Shown here: piece after piece, positions 22,050-33,329 of the stretch
How positions within the stretch are numbered: the stretch's first letter is position 1
How the letters are laid out: each line of letters starts with the position of its first letter
Assembly: GCF_051622035.1 (NCBI RefSeq)
Contig: NC_135357.1
Coordinates: forward strand, 32,220,191 to 32,284,190
DNA: 64,000 bases
DNA from: Arctopsyche grandis
Taxonomy: Eukaryota > Arthropoda > Insecta > Trichoptera > Hydropsychidae
Direction: 5' to 3'
Position numbers and translations under genes: made by a program
Notes under the pieces: generated by a model
What the model was told of the DNA's origin: nothing
Seen by the model: the letters and a program-made list of their open reading frames with translations, nothing else
Database searches by the model: none

Positions 22050-22453
22050 AACGTGCTTGGGCTTTGACTCCTTAGCTTCACGTAGAAACAATCATCTTGG
22101 TAAGCTTTTTCTAAAAATTCTAAGGGGTGAATGTCATCTTCCTGAAGTTCTGTGTAATCTTAAACTTAGAGTACTTGAGAAACTGAGAGAATCTCGCTCC
22201 AGAACTCTATTCCTGCCTATTCGGGCCAGAACTAATGTGCTTGATGACTCACCCCTTTCAAGAGCCATCGACTATTTAACCTGCTTTCTGGGAGCCTTGA
22301 TGTTTTTACTTCATCATACAGTTCTGTCAGGCAGCATATTTTAAATGACTTCTAGCTACATACATATTTACACATGTTGTTTTCATTTTGTAATTTTATT
22401 ATTTAGCATAATGTGTATGTATGTTGGTTTTATCTTTATTTATATATGTACGC

Positions 22454-22535
<82 letters not shown>

Positions 22536-22700
22536 TATTTTTATATTTATGAATGTATGTATGTGCATTTGTGTATACGTGTAAGAATTTGTGTATATAT
22601 GGATGGTGTACATATATGTTTATATAATTGTCTTTGGCCAGGAAGGTGCATTGGGTTTACCTGTTAGGCCTTCTTGGTGTAAATTAAATAAAAAATAAAA
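22050..22700 (+). mobile_element. LINE 3' end with class-1 hairpin (family L1a)
   Basis: The open frame (about 22057-22344) is the C-terminal tail of a non-LTR polymerase: LGFDSLASRRNNHLGKLF, then RTNVLDDSPLSRAIDYL. A 3' UTR with a long TA run (22458-22532) follows. It ends in the hairpin CCAGGAAGG (22638-22646) and CCTTCTTGG (22669-22677), then an AAATAAA-rich tail. The same hairpin ends the SINE family, so this LINE family is its probable partner. The copy is truncated at the 5' end. Confidence 0.8.
22458..22532. repeat. (TA)n microsatellite
   Basis: About 37 TA units in the LINE 3' UTR. Confidence 0.95.
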
Positions 22701-23889
22701 TAAATAAAATATCATTTAGCTAGTTCGCGGCTTGTACTTATATGTAGGTATTATACGTTGTATATGATACTAATTTTCTAACAATTAATAATATTAACTA
22801 ATTTGGGTTATATTTTTTACTCTACGTCACTTTAAGTGTTCGAACTAAATTTTAAGAGGTTTAAAACAAAATTTTAACAGTAAACACGCTGACAGTGACA
22901 GTTCACGCGCATACGCAGAAGACTTTGCGCCTGTCGCAGATATAGTACCTGCAAATAGCCACAACCATTATTTTATTGACAGCCAGTCCATTGCACACGT
23001 GACGCGGTGCACTTGTTGTCACACCTTTTTATTTTTGCATTTTGCGGTCATCGGTTGGTACCCTCTAACGCGCCCATTTGCGATTTGTTCTCATGGAATG
23101 GCGTGTGCGAGAATGACCACTTAATGACGCCATCCACTTGTTTCTGTACCTACATACATTATAATACAAGTCCGTCGCGTCAAAACAAAGTTATTGGCTG
23201 AAATAATAATACGCTCGGTCGATGAACGTCGTCGACCTCAGGTGGACCTCTCAAAACCAGGTGAAAAATGGACAGTAAAAAAATGAATCTGCCTCAATTA
23301 GGCGATCGTCGGAGGATACTCTTCTGTTTTCAGATACCGCGTATCGTAATCGAGCTGATTTGTAAGTTCAAAAATTTAAATTATCTCCTCATGCATGCCA
23401 GACTGTATGTAGCGAACCTTTTCCTCATTGATATATTTGGTGTTTTGTATCATTCACTCTGCTCAATATTTAAAAAATATTTTTTTCTGTAAAAAAGAAA
23501 TGCGCCACAGCCAAAATCTAATGCCCGCAAAAGAGTGATTAAGCACACATTTAAGGTTGGGTTGTGCATTTATTATTATATTTTTTTGCATCATTATATT
23601 GGAAATTATAATAAAAAATAGACGTTGAAAAATTTACCAACAAATTTAAGACGCTAAATCCCTTAAAATTATTTTTTGTTTTTTTTTTTGAATACCAATA
23701 TTTATCAATTTTATTATTATTTTCGTTTGTGAAATTCAAGTATGTATATACATATATGTATGTCAAAGTAAAAATATATTTTCAATAAAGTTTCAGTGAA
23801 ATCATAACCAGTTACAATTTCAGGGTTGGTTTTATTAATTTAAGAATAGGGTTGGTATTATTTAAGGGTTAGGATACGTTAGGTTAAGT

Positions 23890-24418
23890 AAGGTTTGGCC
23901 CTATTCATTTAAGATTGGAACACACTTGTGAAGAGTCTCGGTGGTTAATAGAGGTGGGACCGGAAGCGTGCCGTTTATTGTTCAATTGTTGTAAATGCTT
24001 TGTAAAAAAGGTTCGGCAAACCTTTCACAATGCATTTACAACATTTGAACAATAAACGGCCCCCTCACCGTCCGGGCTTTAGTGATTACAACCAAATGTC
24101 TATACCCTTCAGGTATAAACACAGATTACCTAAACACAATCTGCTTTAGGTCGTCGACTTTAGAGAGTCTTTAATTAATATTATGTATATTAGATGTATT
24201 ATGAGCATTTATAAGAATTGTAAATAGGTTTTTGAGCTCTTTTTCCTATTACGCTGTACATATTAAAATTAGAATAATATAATACTATGATTACTAACAA
24301 AATTAAATTAAAATTGTAAAACAGAAAATGATCAGTAGATCAGTAGCTATTAAAATAGATATAAGATGTATTGTGAACATAATTTAGTAATAATAAAAAG
24401 CATTTAAAAATAAAAAAG
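23890..24418 (+). mobile_element. Jockey-like LINE 3' end interrupted by a MITE
   Basis: The sequence acacacttgtgaagagtctc, then gtgattacaac, then the 3' UTR matches (in reverse) the better-preserved copy at 61917-62470, ending in the gcatttaaaaataaa terminus. Between the two parts, 23945-24090 is a foreign inverted-repeat element. Confidence 0.75.
23945..24090. mobile_element. Inverted-repeat MITE (ggaccggaagcgtgccg family)
   Basis: gccgtttattgttcaa and ttgtaaatgc on the left mirror gcatttacaac and ttgaacaataaacggc on the right. The flanks GTGGTTA and GTGATTA may be the target duplication. Related copies lie at 25495-25960. Confidence 0.7.
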
Positions 24419-24800
24419 CAAGAATCATTTAACTATTTTACACCTGTGCTCTTATTCGTTACTGAAATCAATGTATTTTCCCATCAATTGCACTGAGCAA
24501 CAAAATTCACGTTTATCAGCCACCGGAACCAAGACTGATCAATCTGTACTGTTGACACACTGGATTCGAATATGACAATGATTTTGGTGGGCTTGCTTTC
24601 GTTTGAGATATGACTCACACAAAAACATTTGATTATTGAGTTCAATACTCACTTTTAGCACAGCAATGCTAGATTTTGAGTTAAAGACTGCCAGAGCCAA
24701 TAAACTGTAAGAATTGCGCATTTTTTTAAACGCTCATATCTCATAAACGAGAGCAAAACAGCAAAAAATCACTATCTGTGGGTCAAACTTAGTAAACGGT
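24419..24800 (-). repeat. Interspersed repeat R1, minus-strand copy
   Basis: The reverse complement of the block at 9350-9645 and 8870-9180, adjoining a Jockey-like 3' end exactly as at 9645-9650. Confidence 0.7.
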
Positions 24801-25178
24801 GATTGGCTATCAGAGTTTGCCAATTTTCTCTGATCTGAATATAAAATATCAACATCGATCAGTCGAACGTCCCAATATGGGGCCCCTCAAGTAGTCCGGG
24901 CCCTGGAACTCTAACCCTAGCTTACCCCTCCTCTCGGCGGCCCTGCATACCATAGAACCATTTTCAACAAAATCAAATAACGACGAGGAAAATTTAAAAG
25001 CTTATATCCACAAACAGAATAATATAAATAAATATGTTTAGAAAATGTCTCGTCTGTTTTAATGGAACTTGGGCATCCGCAATTCACAATTTCAACTGTC
25101 TCAGGAAAGTGGCAGGGGCAATGGGTACTAGGAAGGATTAGAAGTATTGATAATAAAAGAAAATTTATTTTTATTTAT

Positions 25179-25495
25179 TAGCCAGCAGTATGGCTCGGTG
25201 GTTGTGTTTATGTTTATAACTGAGAGGCTACCGGGTTCGATCCCGTGCTAATCTTTAATGCTGCTGGCCAAACTTGGATATTTGTGACTCCAAGTCGATT
25301 GTTTCCCATCAGAGTTTGCCAATCTATCTGAATTTATTGTTGAAACGGTTCCTCCATCAAATTGGCAAAAATTATTCTACCTGCTATGTCACAAATATCT
25401 GTATTTGATTTATGTACAATATAAAAAAAAATTATGTACATACAAGTCTAAATCCATTGATGTCTTAATGGATTAATTTATTAATTAACGGCACG
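25179..25495 (+). mobile_element. tRNA-derived SINE, variant A, with intact A and B boxes
   Basis: The head has A box tggctcggtgg and B box gggttcgatccc, then atgctgctggcc and the common body. It stops before the 3' hairpin, where a copy of the ggaccggaagcgtgcc MITE family begins. Confidence 0.85.
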
Positions 25496-25960
25496 CTTCC
25501 GGTCCTACCTCTAGTTACTAGTAGAGGTAGGACTGGAAGTGTGCCGTTCTTTGTTTATTTTTCGCCGTGCATTGTTCATTTTTATAATGAACCTTTTTTT
25601 TGCACTCTAGCTTTGTAGTTTGCTCTATTTCCTGGAAAATACATAAAGACTCAAAACGCCCTGTTTCCTGGAAAAAGCAAGCTTCTAGTCCTACCTCTGG
25701 TTATTAGTAGAGATAGGACCGGAAGCGTGCCGTCTATTGTTCGATTGTTGTAAATGCTTTGTAAAAAAGGTTCGGCAAACCTTTAACATTTACAATATTT
25801 GAACAATGGACGGCCCCCTCAGGGTTCGGACTTGAGTTATTAGTAGAGGTAGAATAGTCACAGTGCTATCCATTGTTCGGCAAACCTTTAACAATGCATT
25901 TACAACCTTTGAACAATACACGGCCCCCTCAGGCTCCGGTGACTAGTTATTAGGGTAATT
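25495..25960. mobile_element. Cluster of ggaccggaagcgtgccg MITE copies
   Basis: Three partial copies in tandem, each with gaggtaggac, aacaat(g/a)cacggcc and cccctcagg blocks in direct or inverted order, separated by agttattagtagagg. They look like nested insertions of one inverted-repeat family. Confidence 0.6.
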
Positions 25961-26206
25961 TTATTTTAAGGCTTTTTGGCTATTGTTAGCTTCGAAAAAA
26001 ACTTTTTTATTGCTCTCTTGCATTTAGCATTGTTGGGACGTGTATTGTTAAGTGTCAGTGCCCTAATGACCATCCGATAACTCGCAACTATTTCAATCAA
26101 ACTGATCTGTCAAAGCATTCTATTAACCTCCATTCAAACCACTCTAAGAGCACAAAAACAAAGAGCTACCGTAGAAACTTCGAACCCACGTCACATAAAC
26201 AACCAC

Positions 26207-26347
26207 TCATAGCTGGAGTTCCATTCGGAAGCTGAATTTTATTCATCTCGAACATTCTCCGTCTCGTTCTAGCAGAACGGTCGTCGTCCTCGTAGTATCG
26301 ATGACCCGACGGAGATGTGCTATCTCTGGAGATTTCGGGGACGCGGT
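26207..26347 (-). CDS. Candidate orphan internal exon, unrecognised
   Basis: On the minus strand, 141 nt (47 codons) stay open between an aaaaccag acceptor and a GTGGTT donor, phase 1 at both ends. They encode DRVPEISRDSTSPSGHRYYE, then a DDDR, Arg-rich stretch, and FEMNKIQLPNGTPAM. The frame has protein-like composition and CpG-rich codons, unlike the surrounding repeats. Neighbouring exons were not found, as expected if the introns are long. No family is recognised. The acceptor lacks a strong pyrimidine tract, which is the main weakness. Confidence 0.4.
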
Positions 26348-26463
26348 CTGGTTTTAGTGGTTATCTACATATAATATAATACATAGGTGGGTATTATACA
26401 CACTCTCGTGCCTCGGGGTATCCCTTTTACGAAAATAAAGCATCTAAAAAGGTGGGTCGTGTG

Positions 26464-27552
26464 CAGTGGCGGACTGGGACTGAAATCAGTGCATGCCAGG
26501 AGTCAAAGGGGGCCCACCCAGGGTTAAAATAATTTGCCCCCCCCCCCCCCATATAACAAAATTTTCTTCTTTCCATCACGCTAAAAATCAAGGGAATTTT
26601 TTTTTTTTTCAAAATTGGGAATAAACAAATTTAGGTACAAGAAAAATGGCAAAAGCAAAATAGATCCATAAATTATATTGTATATTTCGTTTTAACCCTT
26701 GTCCTAGGTAAATAGAATGCATCATAAAATAATGCGGCATAAAAGCGGCTTTTACTTTAGGTAGAAAACAATCAGGTACGTCATTTCAGCTTTTTCTTTG
26801 GGGGGCAGGGCAGGCAAAGATTGGTCAAATTGAATTTTTTTTCAAAAAATCTTTTTTATATCGGAATAAAAATGGAAAATATTCTTTACCTTATTGAGTT
26901 ATAAAATATGAAAAAAATAAGCTTATTTTTGAAAAAGTAATTATAAAAAAATATTATGAAAAAAGCGCAAATTTTTTTCCACAAATCTTTACATAGTCAA
27001 TATTAATCAAACTGGGTCACCAAAAAACTGTACTGTACGTAATAACATTAGATAAAGTTTTGTTTTGTTTTTTTTCAAAGCACATAGCAGCGATTATTTT
27101 ATTAGTTACCCAAAAGTAACATACATAAGAAATAAACGTAGCATTCATTGATCCATAGTATCTCATTATTCATTAAATTCATAATATTTTCTAAATTCAC
27201 ACTATTCTTTAATTTAGGCGAGAAAAAAATGCATAATATTTTCAATTAATGTTAATCGAAAATCGGGGTTTTGGGGAGGGGGCCCCTATCCTATATTTCT
27301 ATTTACACGGATGTGTCTAGATTAGGAATAGATTTTATATTCGGAAACTGTTTAAAATTGTGTATTTAAATCGTACTATATCATCGAAGTATAATCAAAT
27401 GTTATTTTGAAAATATGAAGTAAATTTAAATCGCTGGTTGATGATGAATCGTCCTATCAAAATTGTTTTAAGCAATTCAGTTTATATTATTCACGAAAAT
27501 TTGTTTATTCCCATTTTCATTTCAGTTGTTAGTTGTTTATATACATATTATT

Positions 27553-27629
<77 letters not shown>

Positions 27630-27951
27630 GTATATACATAATCTTGAGGTTGGAATAGGCCCGGCAAAAGGGCCCACGCAAATATTGAAACTTACATTTC
27701 AAGCCTACTAAAAAAAGTTAACCGATCCTTGGGCTGTTAAAGCAGGTATTAGTTATTTGTTTATATCGTAAGAAATTTGTTTTGTTGAAATACCCAAACT
27801 TTAGGTCCCAAAGTTGCAATATCCTATAAATTTTTACACACGTGAAATAGTTAAAAAGTTATTTAATTTTACTGTGGGCCCATATTTTCTAACAGATAGT
27901 GGGGCCCACATGCCATCGGGCATGTTCGCTTGTATGGCCAGTCCGCCACTG
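26464..27951. mobile_element. hAT-like non-autonomous element, 1.49 kb
   Basis: It starts CAGTGGCGGACTGGGA and ends TGGCCAGTCCGCCACTG. A perfect 8-bp target duplication GTCGTGTG lies at 26456-26463 and 27952-27959. Inside the ends, gggcccac recurs in inverted order. It contains a C run (26537-26550), a TA microsatellite (27555-27625) and no transposase. Confidence 0.88.
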
Positions 27952-28759
27952 GTCGTGTGTATCGCACCTGCAAATTCGCCCCCACGTTCGACATGGCGAA
28001 TTTGTGCCATTCATTTCTCGAAATTAAGTCATAAATCTTGGGGAGGACGCGTTGCTAATTCTCGACGAGCGCTCTTTTCATAAAAAGAATAAAATATTCA
28101 GTACCTATTTTTATTTTACTTTGTTAATCTATTCTAAGGAATTTTAAGAGTTTGTTAAATTTCGTGTCCTTTGGGGTAATTATATGTAAGTATAGTGATT
28201 CGAAACTTTCTAGTGGTTTGGTGTATATGTATTCTCAATTATTTGTCTTATCCTCTATGTATCTCCGTATATGCATGCTTTCCCTGGGTTGCAATATTTA
28301 ATAAGAGGTTAGTAAAAATAAGCGGAAACGGGAATTATAGCAATGTCGTAATGCGGTTTCCAAAGGATTTCCGTTTAAAATACTCGATGTTTTGACATTT
28401 CAAAGGTTTTGACAGCTGAAAAGTTTTGACAAGCCAACAGTTTTGATAGCTAAAAGGTTCTTGCGACACCTGGTGAGTCTTTTTGAAGATATCTTTTGAC
28501 TGTTAGCACTTAAAATAAAACCAATATTATGTTCATGAACGAACCGTAGTGAATACGTGAGCTGCAACATGTACATTAACATTAAACATAGCATAAATAC
28601 TAAATACTAAAAAGATAACGTGTAAAATACATATATAATGATCACTGTATCTGTAGGTATTAAAATAATATGGAGAAATTGTTGGAGCATTTTATTATAG
28701 AAATTGGTGAACCTCAAGACGCTGAATAACTTGAGATTTGCAAGAGGGATTGAAAAGGA

Positions 28760-28940
28760 AGTGTCAATTTACAGGAACCGTTTCAATGAAAATCAGAAAA
28801 ATTGGCAAAATCTGAAAGGAAACGATCGACCTGGAGTCAAAAACCTAGGTCTGGCCAACAGCCATTAGTGGGAATCGAACCGTGACCACTTCGCTCGAAA
28901 GCATAATATGCTAACCACTAGTCCACGCTGCTGGTTAGAA
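28760..28940 (-). mobile_element. tRNA-derived SINE, variant B (minus strand)
   Basis: On the minus strand: ccagcagcgtggactagtgg (A-box-like), gtggttagcatattatgc, and B box ggttcgattcc, then the common body. It is truncated. Confidence 0.8.
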
Positions 28941-29189
28941 AGTAGGAAAAGGTTACCAATTTGTTGGAACCGTTTCAATGAAATCAGATAAATTGGCAAA
29001 CTTGGAGTCACATACATATTTATTTTTTACAATTTCGCCATCGTGACGAATTAGCTCCAGATCGTCACTATGGCTAATTTATTACAAAACATTGAAAACT
29101 CATAATTAAAGAGACATCTAAATACATACATACACATGTAAATCGAAACAATACCTGACATATATGGTCAGATATTACAAACATCGTAT

Positions 29190-29510
29190 AAATACGATTA
29201 ATAATATTTTTCATGTAACAATACGAATTTTTACATTCCATAAGCAACCACAGAGATATGTATGGTGAGAAATTTGGCGAAACCTGAGATATAACAATAG
29301 CTCAAGGTTTGCAACAGAAAATTGGGAAGGAAAAGCCAATTTTAAAGGAACCGTTTCAATGAAAATCAGAAGAATTCTGATAAGAAACGATCGACCTCGA
29401 CAAACCAAGGTCTGGCCAACAACGAGACTCTTAGTGGGAATCGAACCCGTGACACCAAGCACGAAATAATTCAATACTCACCACTAGACCACGCTGCTGG
29501 TTAATCTGTA
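29190..29510 (-). mobile_element. tRNA-derived SINE, variant B (minus strand), second copy
   Basis: The same head type as 28760-28940, with gggttcgattcccac and the agaccttggtttgtcgagg body. A short body fragment of another copy lies at 28970-29010. Confidence 0.75.
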
Positions 29511-29554
29511 TATTATGTATGTTAATATTTATTTATTATTATTTATTTTTTACA

Positions 29555-30525
29555 TATATACCAGGAAGACCTTACAGGTAACCCCAATGCGCCATAACTT
29601 CCTGGCCAATTACAAACATTGCAGCACTGAAAAAATCGCAAATTAACTCATTATTGTCACCACTATTAATCTCATTACTACTACATATGTCACCACTATT
29701 AATCTCAAATAGTGATGACCAGTGGCGGCTCGTGATAATTTTTAGTGGCGGGGCTGCACTGAAAAGATGTCTAAAAAATGTCACCATAATTGTTCTATCA
29801 TGTCATAACAGGACAAAATAAGCACAATTTTTGGCGTACGACCACTTACATGTGGATTTAAGTATTATTAAAAAAAAAACAAGCAGTTAAAAATAACTAA
29901 AAAACTAGATGAGGGCTCGTACACAACCAATTAAGAGTAACGAAAACGAATAAAGCTGTGATCGTGCGATTCAACTAATCAAATGTAAGATCAAGCGCGC
30001 GAAATCTTACACAAACTGACAGATGAATGTTGTTTAACAGGCGAAGGCTGCCGACTATCCAGCCCAAAACGGCAGAGTGTGTGAAAGAGAAAGAGCTATC
30101 TGCAGTTGCAAATAGCTCTTTCTCTTTCTCGTTCCGAAACTCCGGGCTGCGTGGCGTTCAGGGCGGCGCTGTAAAACTTTACAGCCAGTACAGCAACATT
30201 TTAATTCATCTGTCACCATACAAGTTAGTGGGGTCTTCGAAACGGTCAACATTACTTAAAATATCACCCTTTTGGATATGGGTGATATTGTAAGTAATAT
30301 TAACTCTGTCGAAGGCCCCAATAGTTCGTCCATCCAACTAATAAAAAAATATCATTAATAAATAAAATATTAAATGTATTATTAAACATATATTTTAGAA
30401 TTTTATAGGAGGGGCTGCAGCCCGGCAGCCCATTAGGACGAGCCGCCACTGGTGGTGACATAGTAGGTAGGAAGGATATTTAGCCAATTTTACCGGGAAC
30501 CATTTCAATAATTGTGTGTAATAAT
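29555..30525 (-). mobile_element. SINE (minus strand) split by a hAT-like insertion
   Basis: The 3' tail (class-1 hairpin with one arm disrupted, about 29561-29605) and part of the body are on the left. The body resumes at 30452 with gtggtgacatagtaggtagg. The interruption is the element at 29720-30451. Confidence 0.75.
29720..30451. mobile_element. hAT-like non-autonomous element, 732 bp
   Basis: Its ends are CAGTGGCGGCTCGT and ACGAGCCGCCACTG. The 8-bp target duplication is GTGATGAC (29712-29719) and GTGGTGAC (30452-30459), one mismatch apart. It has inner inverted pieces (ggggtcttcga and tcgaaggcccc) and no transposase. Confidence 0.85.
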
Positions 30526-31384
30526 AATTGTGGAATCCGCATGAAGCAAACTACTCTCTTATTATCGAAAAAGTGCAAAAAACATTTCTTTGTTTTCTTT
30601 ATAAGAAAGAGTATGGGTACTACCCATATCTCTATCCTACTCCTTTCCTTTTGGGCATGCTTGGGTATAATTCCCTTGAACTTCGGAGAAACTTCTCGTT
30701 AATTCGTTTCGTTCTCCAGCTATTACGTGGTAATACGTCATGCCCGTTGTTGCTGGAACAGTTGGGACTTTATGTCCCTAATAATTATGTGCGTGGTAGA
30801 CATCATCATTTGATGGTTGTACCTGCTGCTCGCACAGTTCTTTTTCGAATGGCTCCTATACCAAGAGCTATTCGACTTCTCAATGAAATCTTTGCTGCCG
30901 TCCCCGAATGCGATATTTCCACCTTGGTGAGCGTAGATTATCGGATATTATTTTAACATATTTATCTGGTAACCTGCGCTCATCATTACTTTCTTAATTT
31001 GAATGTGATGTATGAGTGGAATCTTAATCTACTCTCTTCCTTTTGGGCCTCACAGGGATGTTTTGTATCTGTAGCTTGTTCTAATTTATTGGAACAGGCT
31101 GCAGGTGCAAGACATTCCTGTATTTTTATTTTTTCTTATTTTAAATTTTAATTACTATAAAGTTTTTTATGATTATGTTAAATGCTATATATTTTTTTAA
31201 ATTTTTGTATCTTAATTTTTTGCTTTTGCTGTTGTTGTATATTTTAATTTTTTATTTTATTTTTTGTTTTCTCCATCTCTTATTTTATTATATTATTTTA
31301 TTATTTAGGCCATTGTGGTGCATTAGGTTCTCCCTGTAATGCCACAATGGTCAAAAAACGTTAAATAAATAAATAAATAAATAA
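30524..31384 (+). mobile_element. LINE 3' end with class-2 hairpin (family L1b)
   Basis: The open frame to about 30956 is the C-terminal part of a non-LTR polymerase: VQKTFLCFLYKKEYGYYP, LGYNSLELRRNFSLIRFVL, RGNTSCPLLLEQLGLYVP, then RTVLFRMAPIPRAIRLLNE. A T-rich 3' UTR follows. It ends in the perfect 9-bp hairpin CCATTGTGG (31310-31318) and CCACAATGG (31342-31350), then an AAATAAATAAAT tail. The protein tail is homologous to that at 22057-22344, but the hairpin stem differs completely. Confidence 0.85.
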
Positions 31385-31890
31385 TGAAAACTCGAAACTA
31401 ACAAATTTGTACATACATTTTATTGTACATTAATCATATAGTGGTGACATAGTAGGTAGGAAGGTTTTTAGCCAATTTAATCAGGAACCGTTTCAACAAT
31501 AAAATCAGAAAAATTGGCAAACTTTGATAGGAAACGATCGACCTGGAGTCACAAATATCCAGGTCTGACCAGCAGCACTACAGATATACTCAGAATAAAC
31601 CCGGAACCTCTCGACGCTAAGCAGAAGCTTACCGATCAGGAACCGTTTCAACAATGAAATCAGAAAAATTGGCAAACTTTGATAGGAAACGATCGACCTG
31701 GAGTCACAAATATCCAGGTCTGACCAGCAGCACTACAGATATACTCAGAATAAACCCGGCACCTCTCGACGCTAAGCAGAAGCTTACCGATCGAGCTATG
31801 CTGCTGGCTAATATGTATGTATATCCAAGGTCTGGCCAGCAACACCGGGCCAGGGAATGAACTCAGCTGAAGGCATAACACGCTAACCAC
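31385..31890 (-). mobile_element. SINE with internal 154-bp tandem duplication (minus strand)
   Basis: From caggaaccgtttcaacaat at 31483 to cttaccgatc at 31636, a 154-bp segment repeats directly from 31637. The head then ends gagctatgctgctggctaat. A second, degraded head follows at about 31810-31890. The two segment copies differ at only a few bases. Confidence 0.75.
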
Positions 31891-31899
31891 TGAATTCTA

Positions 31900-33325
31900 C
31901 GCTACGCTACGAAAACGCTAACCACGCTAACGCAAATTGTAGTTATATTTATAATATGCTTGATTTTTAAAGGTTTTTTTATTAGTTTTACTAATTCTCT
32001 GCTAAAGCTACACATGTACATATTTAGATCGTGAATAATAAGAGTTCATAACAAAAATGTACGGAATTCACTCGACCGGAAGTGGCAGTTTTTCCATTGC
32101 GTTTGCGTTAGCTAACTTCTTCGAAACCAACATATGTACGTATTAGTGTATAATTTGTATGAATTATTCATTTGTAAAATTTCCCTTGCCATCTTTTCCC
32201 ACCTGAATGCCGCCAACAATAAAATTGTTATTAATTACAAACGTAATTTTTTCATACCACAGGTGTTCGTATGTATTACATATGTATTATATGTCCGTGG
32301 AAAAAAATTAAAATTCTTCACAAAGATTATCGAATTTTCGCAATGCTGTAAAATTAATAAGCGTATAATTTACGGTGACGTTTTTGCATACGCGAATCGC
32401 TATCTACATACATATTATATACTCGTAAATTTAACCGACCGAAAATTAAAATTAAAATTTCTCAACTAACTTGTGCAATTACGCAAAGTATAATATAATA
32501 CAATAAAAAAAAATGTCATCCTGAAAGAATCTTCTAAGAAGACATTACATACAATGACGTTAAATACGTCGACTCACCTCTTCTTTAATATTATTTTATG
32601 TTTATATTGACGTTGTTGAAATTTTCCCATTATAAATTTATTATCATTGCGACATAAAAACGAATTGTACAATATTTGAATGGTATGCTAAATGGATTAT
32701 TTTATATATATACAATATAAAGGCGATCTTTTGATGTTTTCCGATGCTTCGAAGCGCTTCGAAATTTGCCTTATTTTATTTATTAATTTTAAATTAGCGT
32801 CGATGAACTCGATGACTGCCTCCAGATAAGTTTATCGCATTTTTAATCTGCAAAATGCCAGATTTCTTTCTTATCTTCGAAGCGTGCACCCGTCATTGCC
32901 AATTTCGAAATGAAGGATGCCATTTTCAAATGCCAAAAGTGGCCGTATTGATTTTTTCCCCGTTGATTTCAACGTTGACGTCAACTCAACAGTGGTGTGA
33001 CCAAACGGTTCGTTTCTCTTTTGTTGTATATTTAGAAATTGTCCCTGCAACAAAATATGACCATTAAAAGCTCGTTCGACCGAAAAATAAGTCCACATTG
33101 AAATTGGCGGATTTTATTTCATTTTTTTTTAATATTTCGATCAGAAAACACGCTAAAAGGGTATTATCTTGAAAAACGACGGTTTTTAGTATTGTAAAAA
33201 ATGGCGATATTAAAATATACAACCTTTTTATTGACGTTAATAAATTTATAAAACATATTGAGAAGATTGGCGTTTATCTAAATATATACGTAAGTGAGTA
33301 CTTATATACATTCTCATTTAGAATA
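31900..33325. other. No gene recognised
   Basis: AT-rich unique-looking sequence. No supported gene or repeat was seen. Confidence 0.4.
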
Positions 33326-33329
33326 CAAG

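Larger units (their letters stand above)
21872..22966. mobile_element. MULE-like element with 67-bp terminal inverted repeats
   Basis: The left end ggttgtggctatttgcaggt and the right end acctgcaaatagccacaacc begin inverted repeats of about 67 bp with about three mismatches, and both contain gcgacaggcgcaaag. Perfect 9-bp flanking duplications ATTATTTTA lie at 21863-21871 and 22967-22975. Long inverted repeats with a 9-bp duplication are characteristic of Mutator-like elements. There is no transposase; a LINE copy is nested inside. Confidence 0.82.

Noticed and set aside
22345..22667. Open frames made of repeated YI residues (also at 27438 and 43335)
   Set aside because: They are translations of TA microsatellites.
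23268..23361. Possible first exon starting MDSKKMNLPQLGDRRR with a GTAAGTTC donor
   Set aside because: The ATG context and donor are good, but no downstream exon or family match was found, so chance cannot be excluded.
25190..25270. Possible tRNA gene with A and B boxes
   Set aside because: The same head is followed by the SINE body in many copies, so it is a tRNA-derived SINE. No complete cloverleaf was seen.
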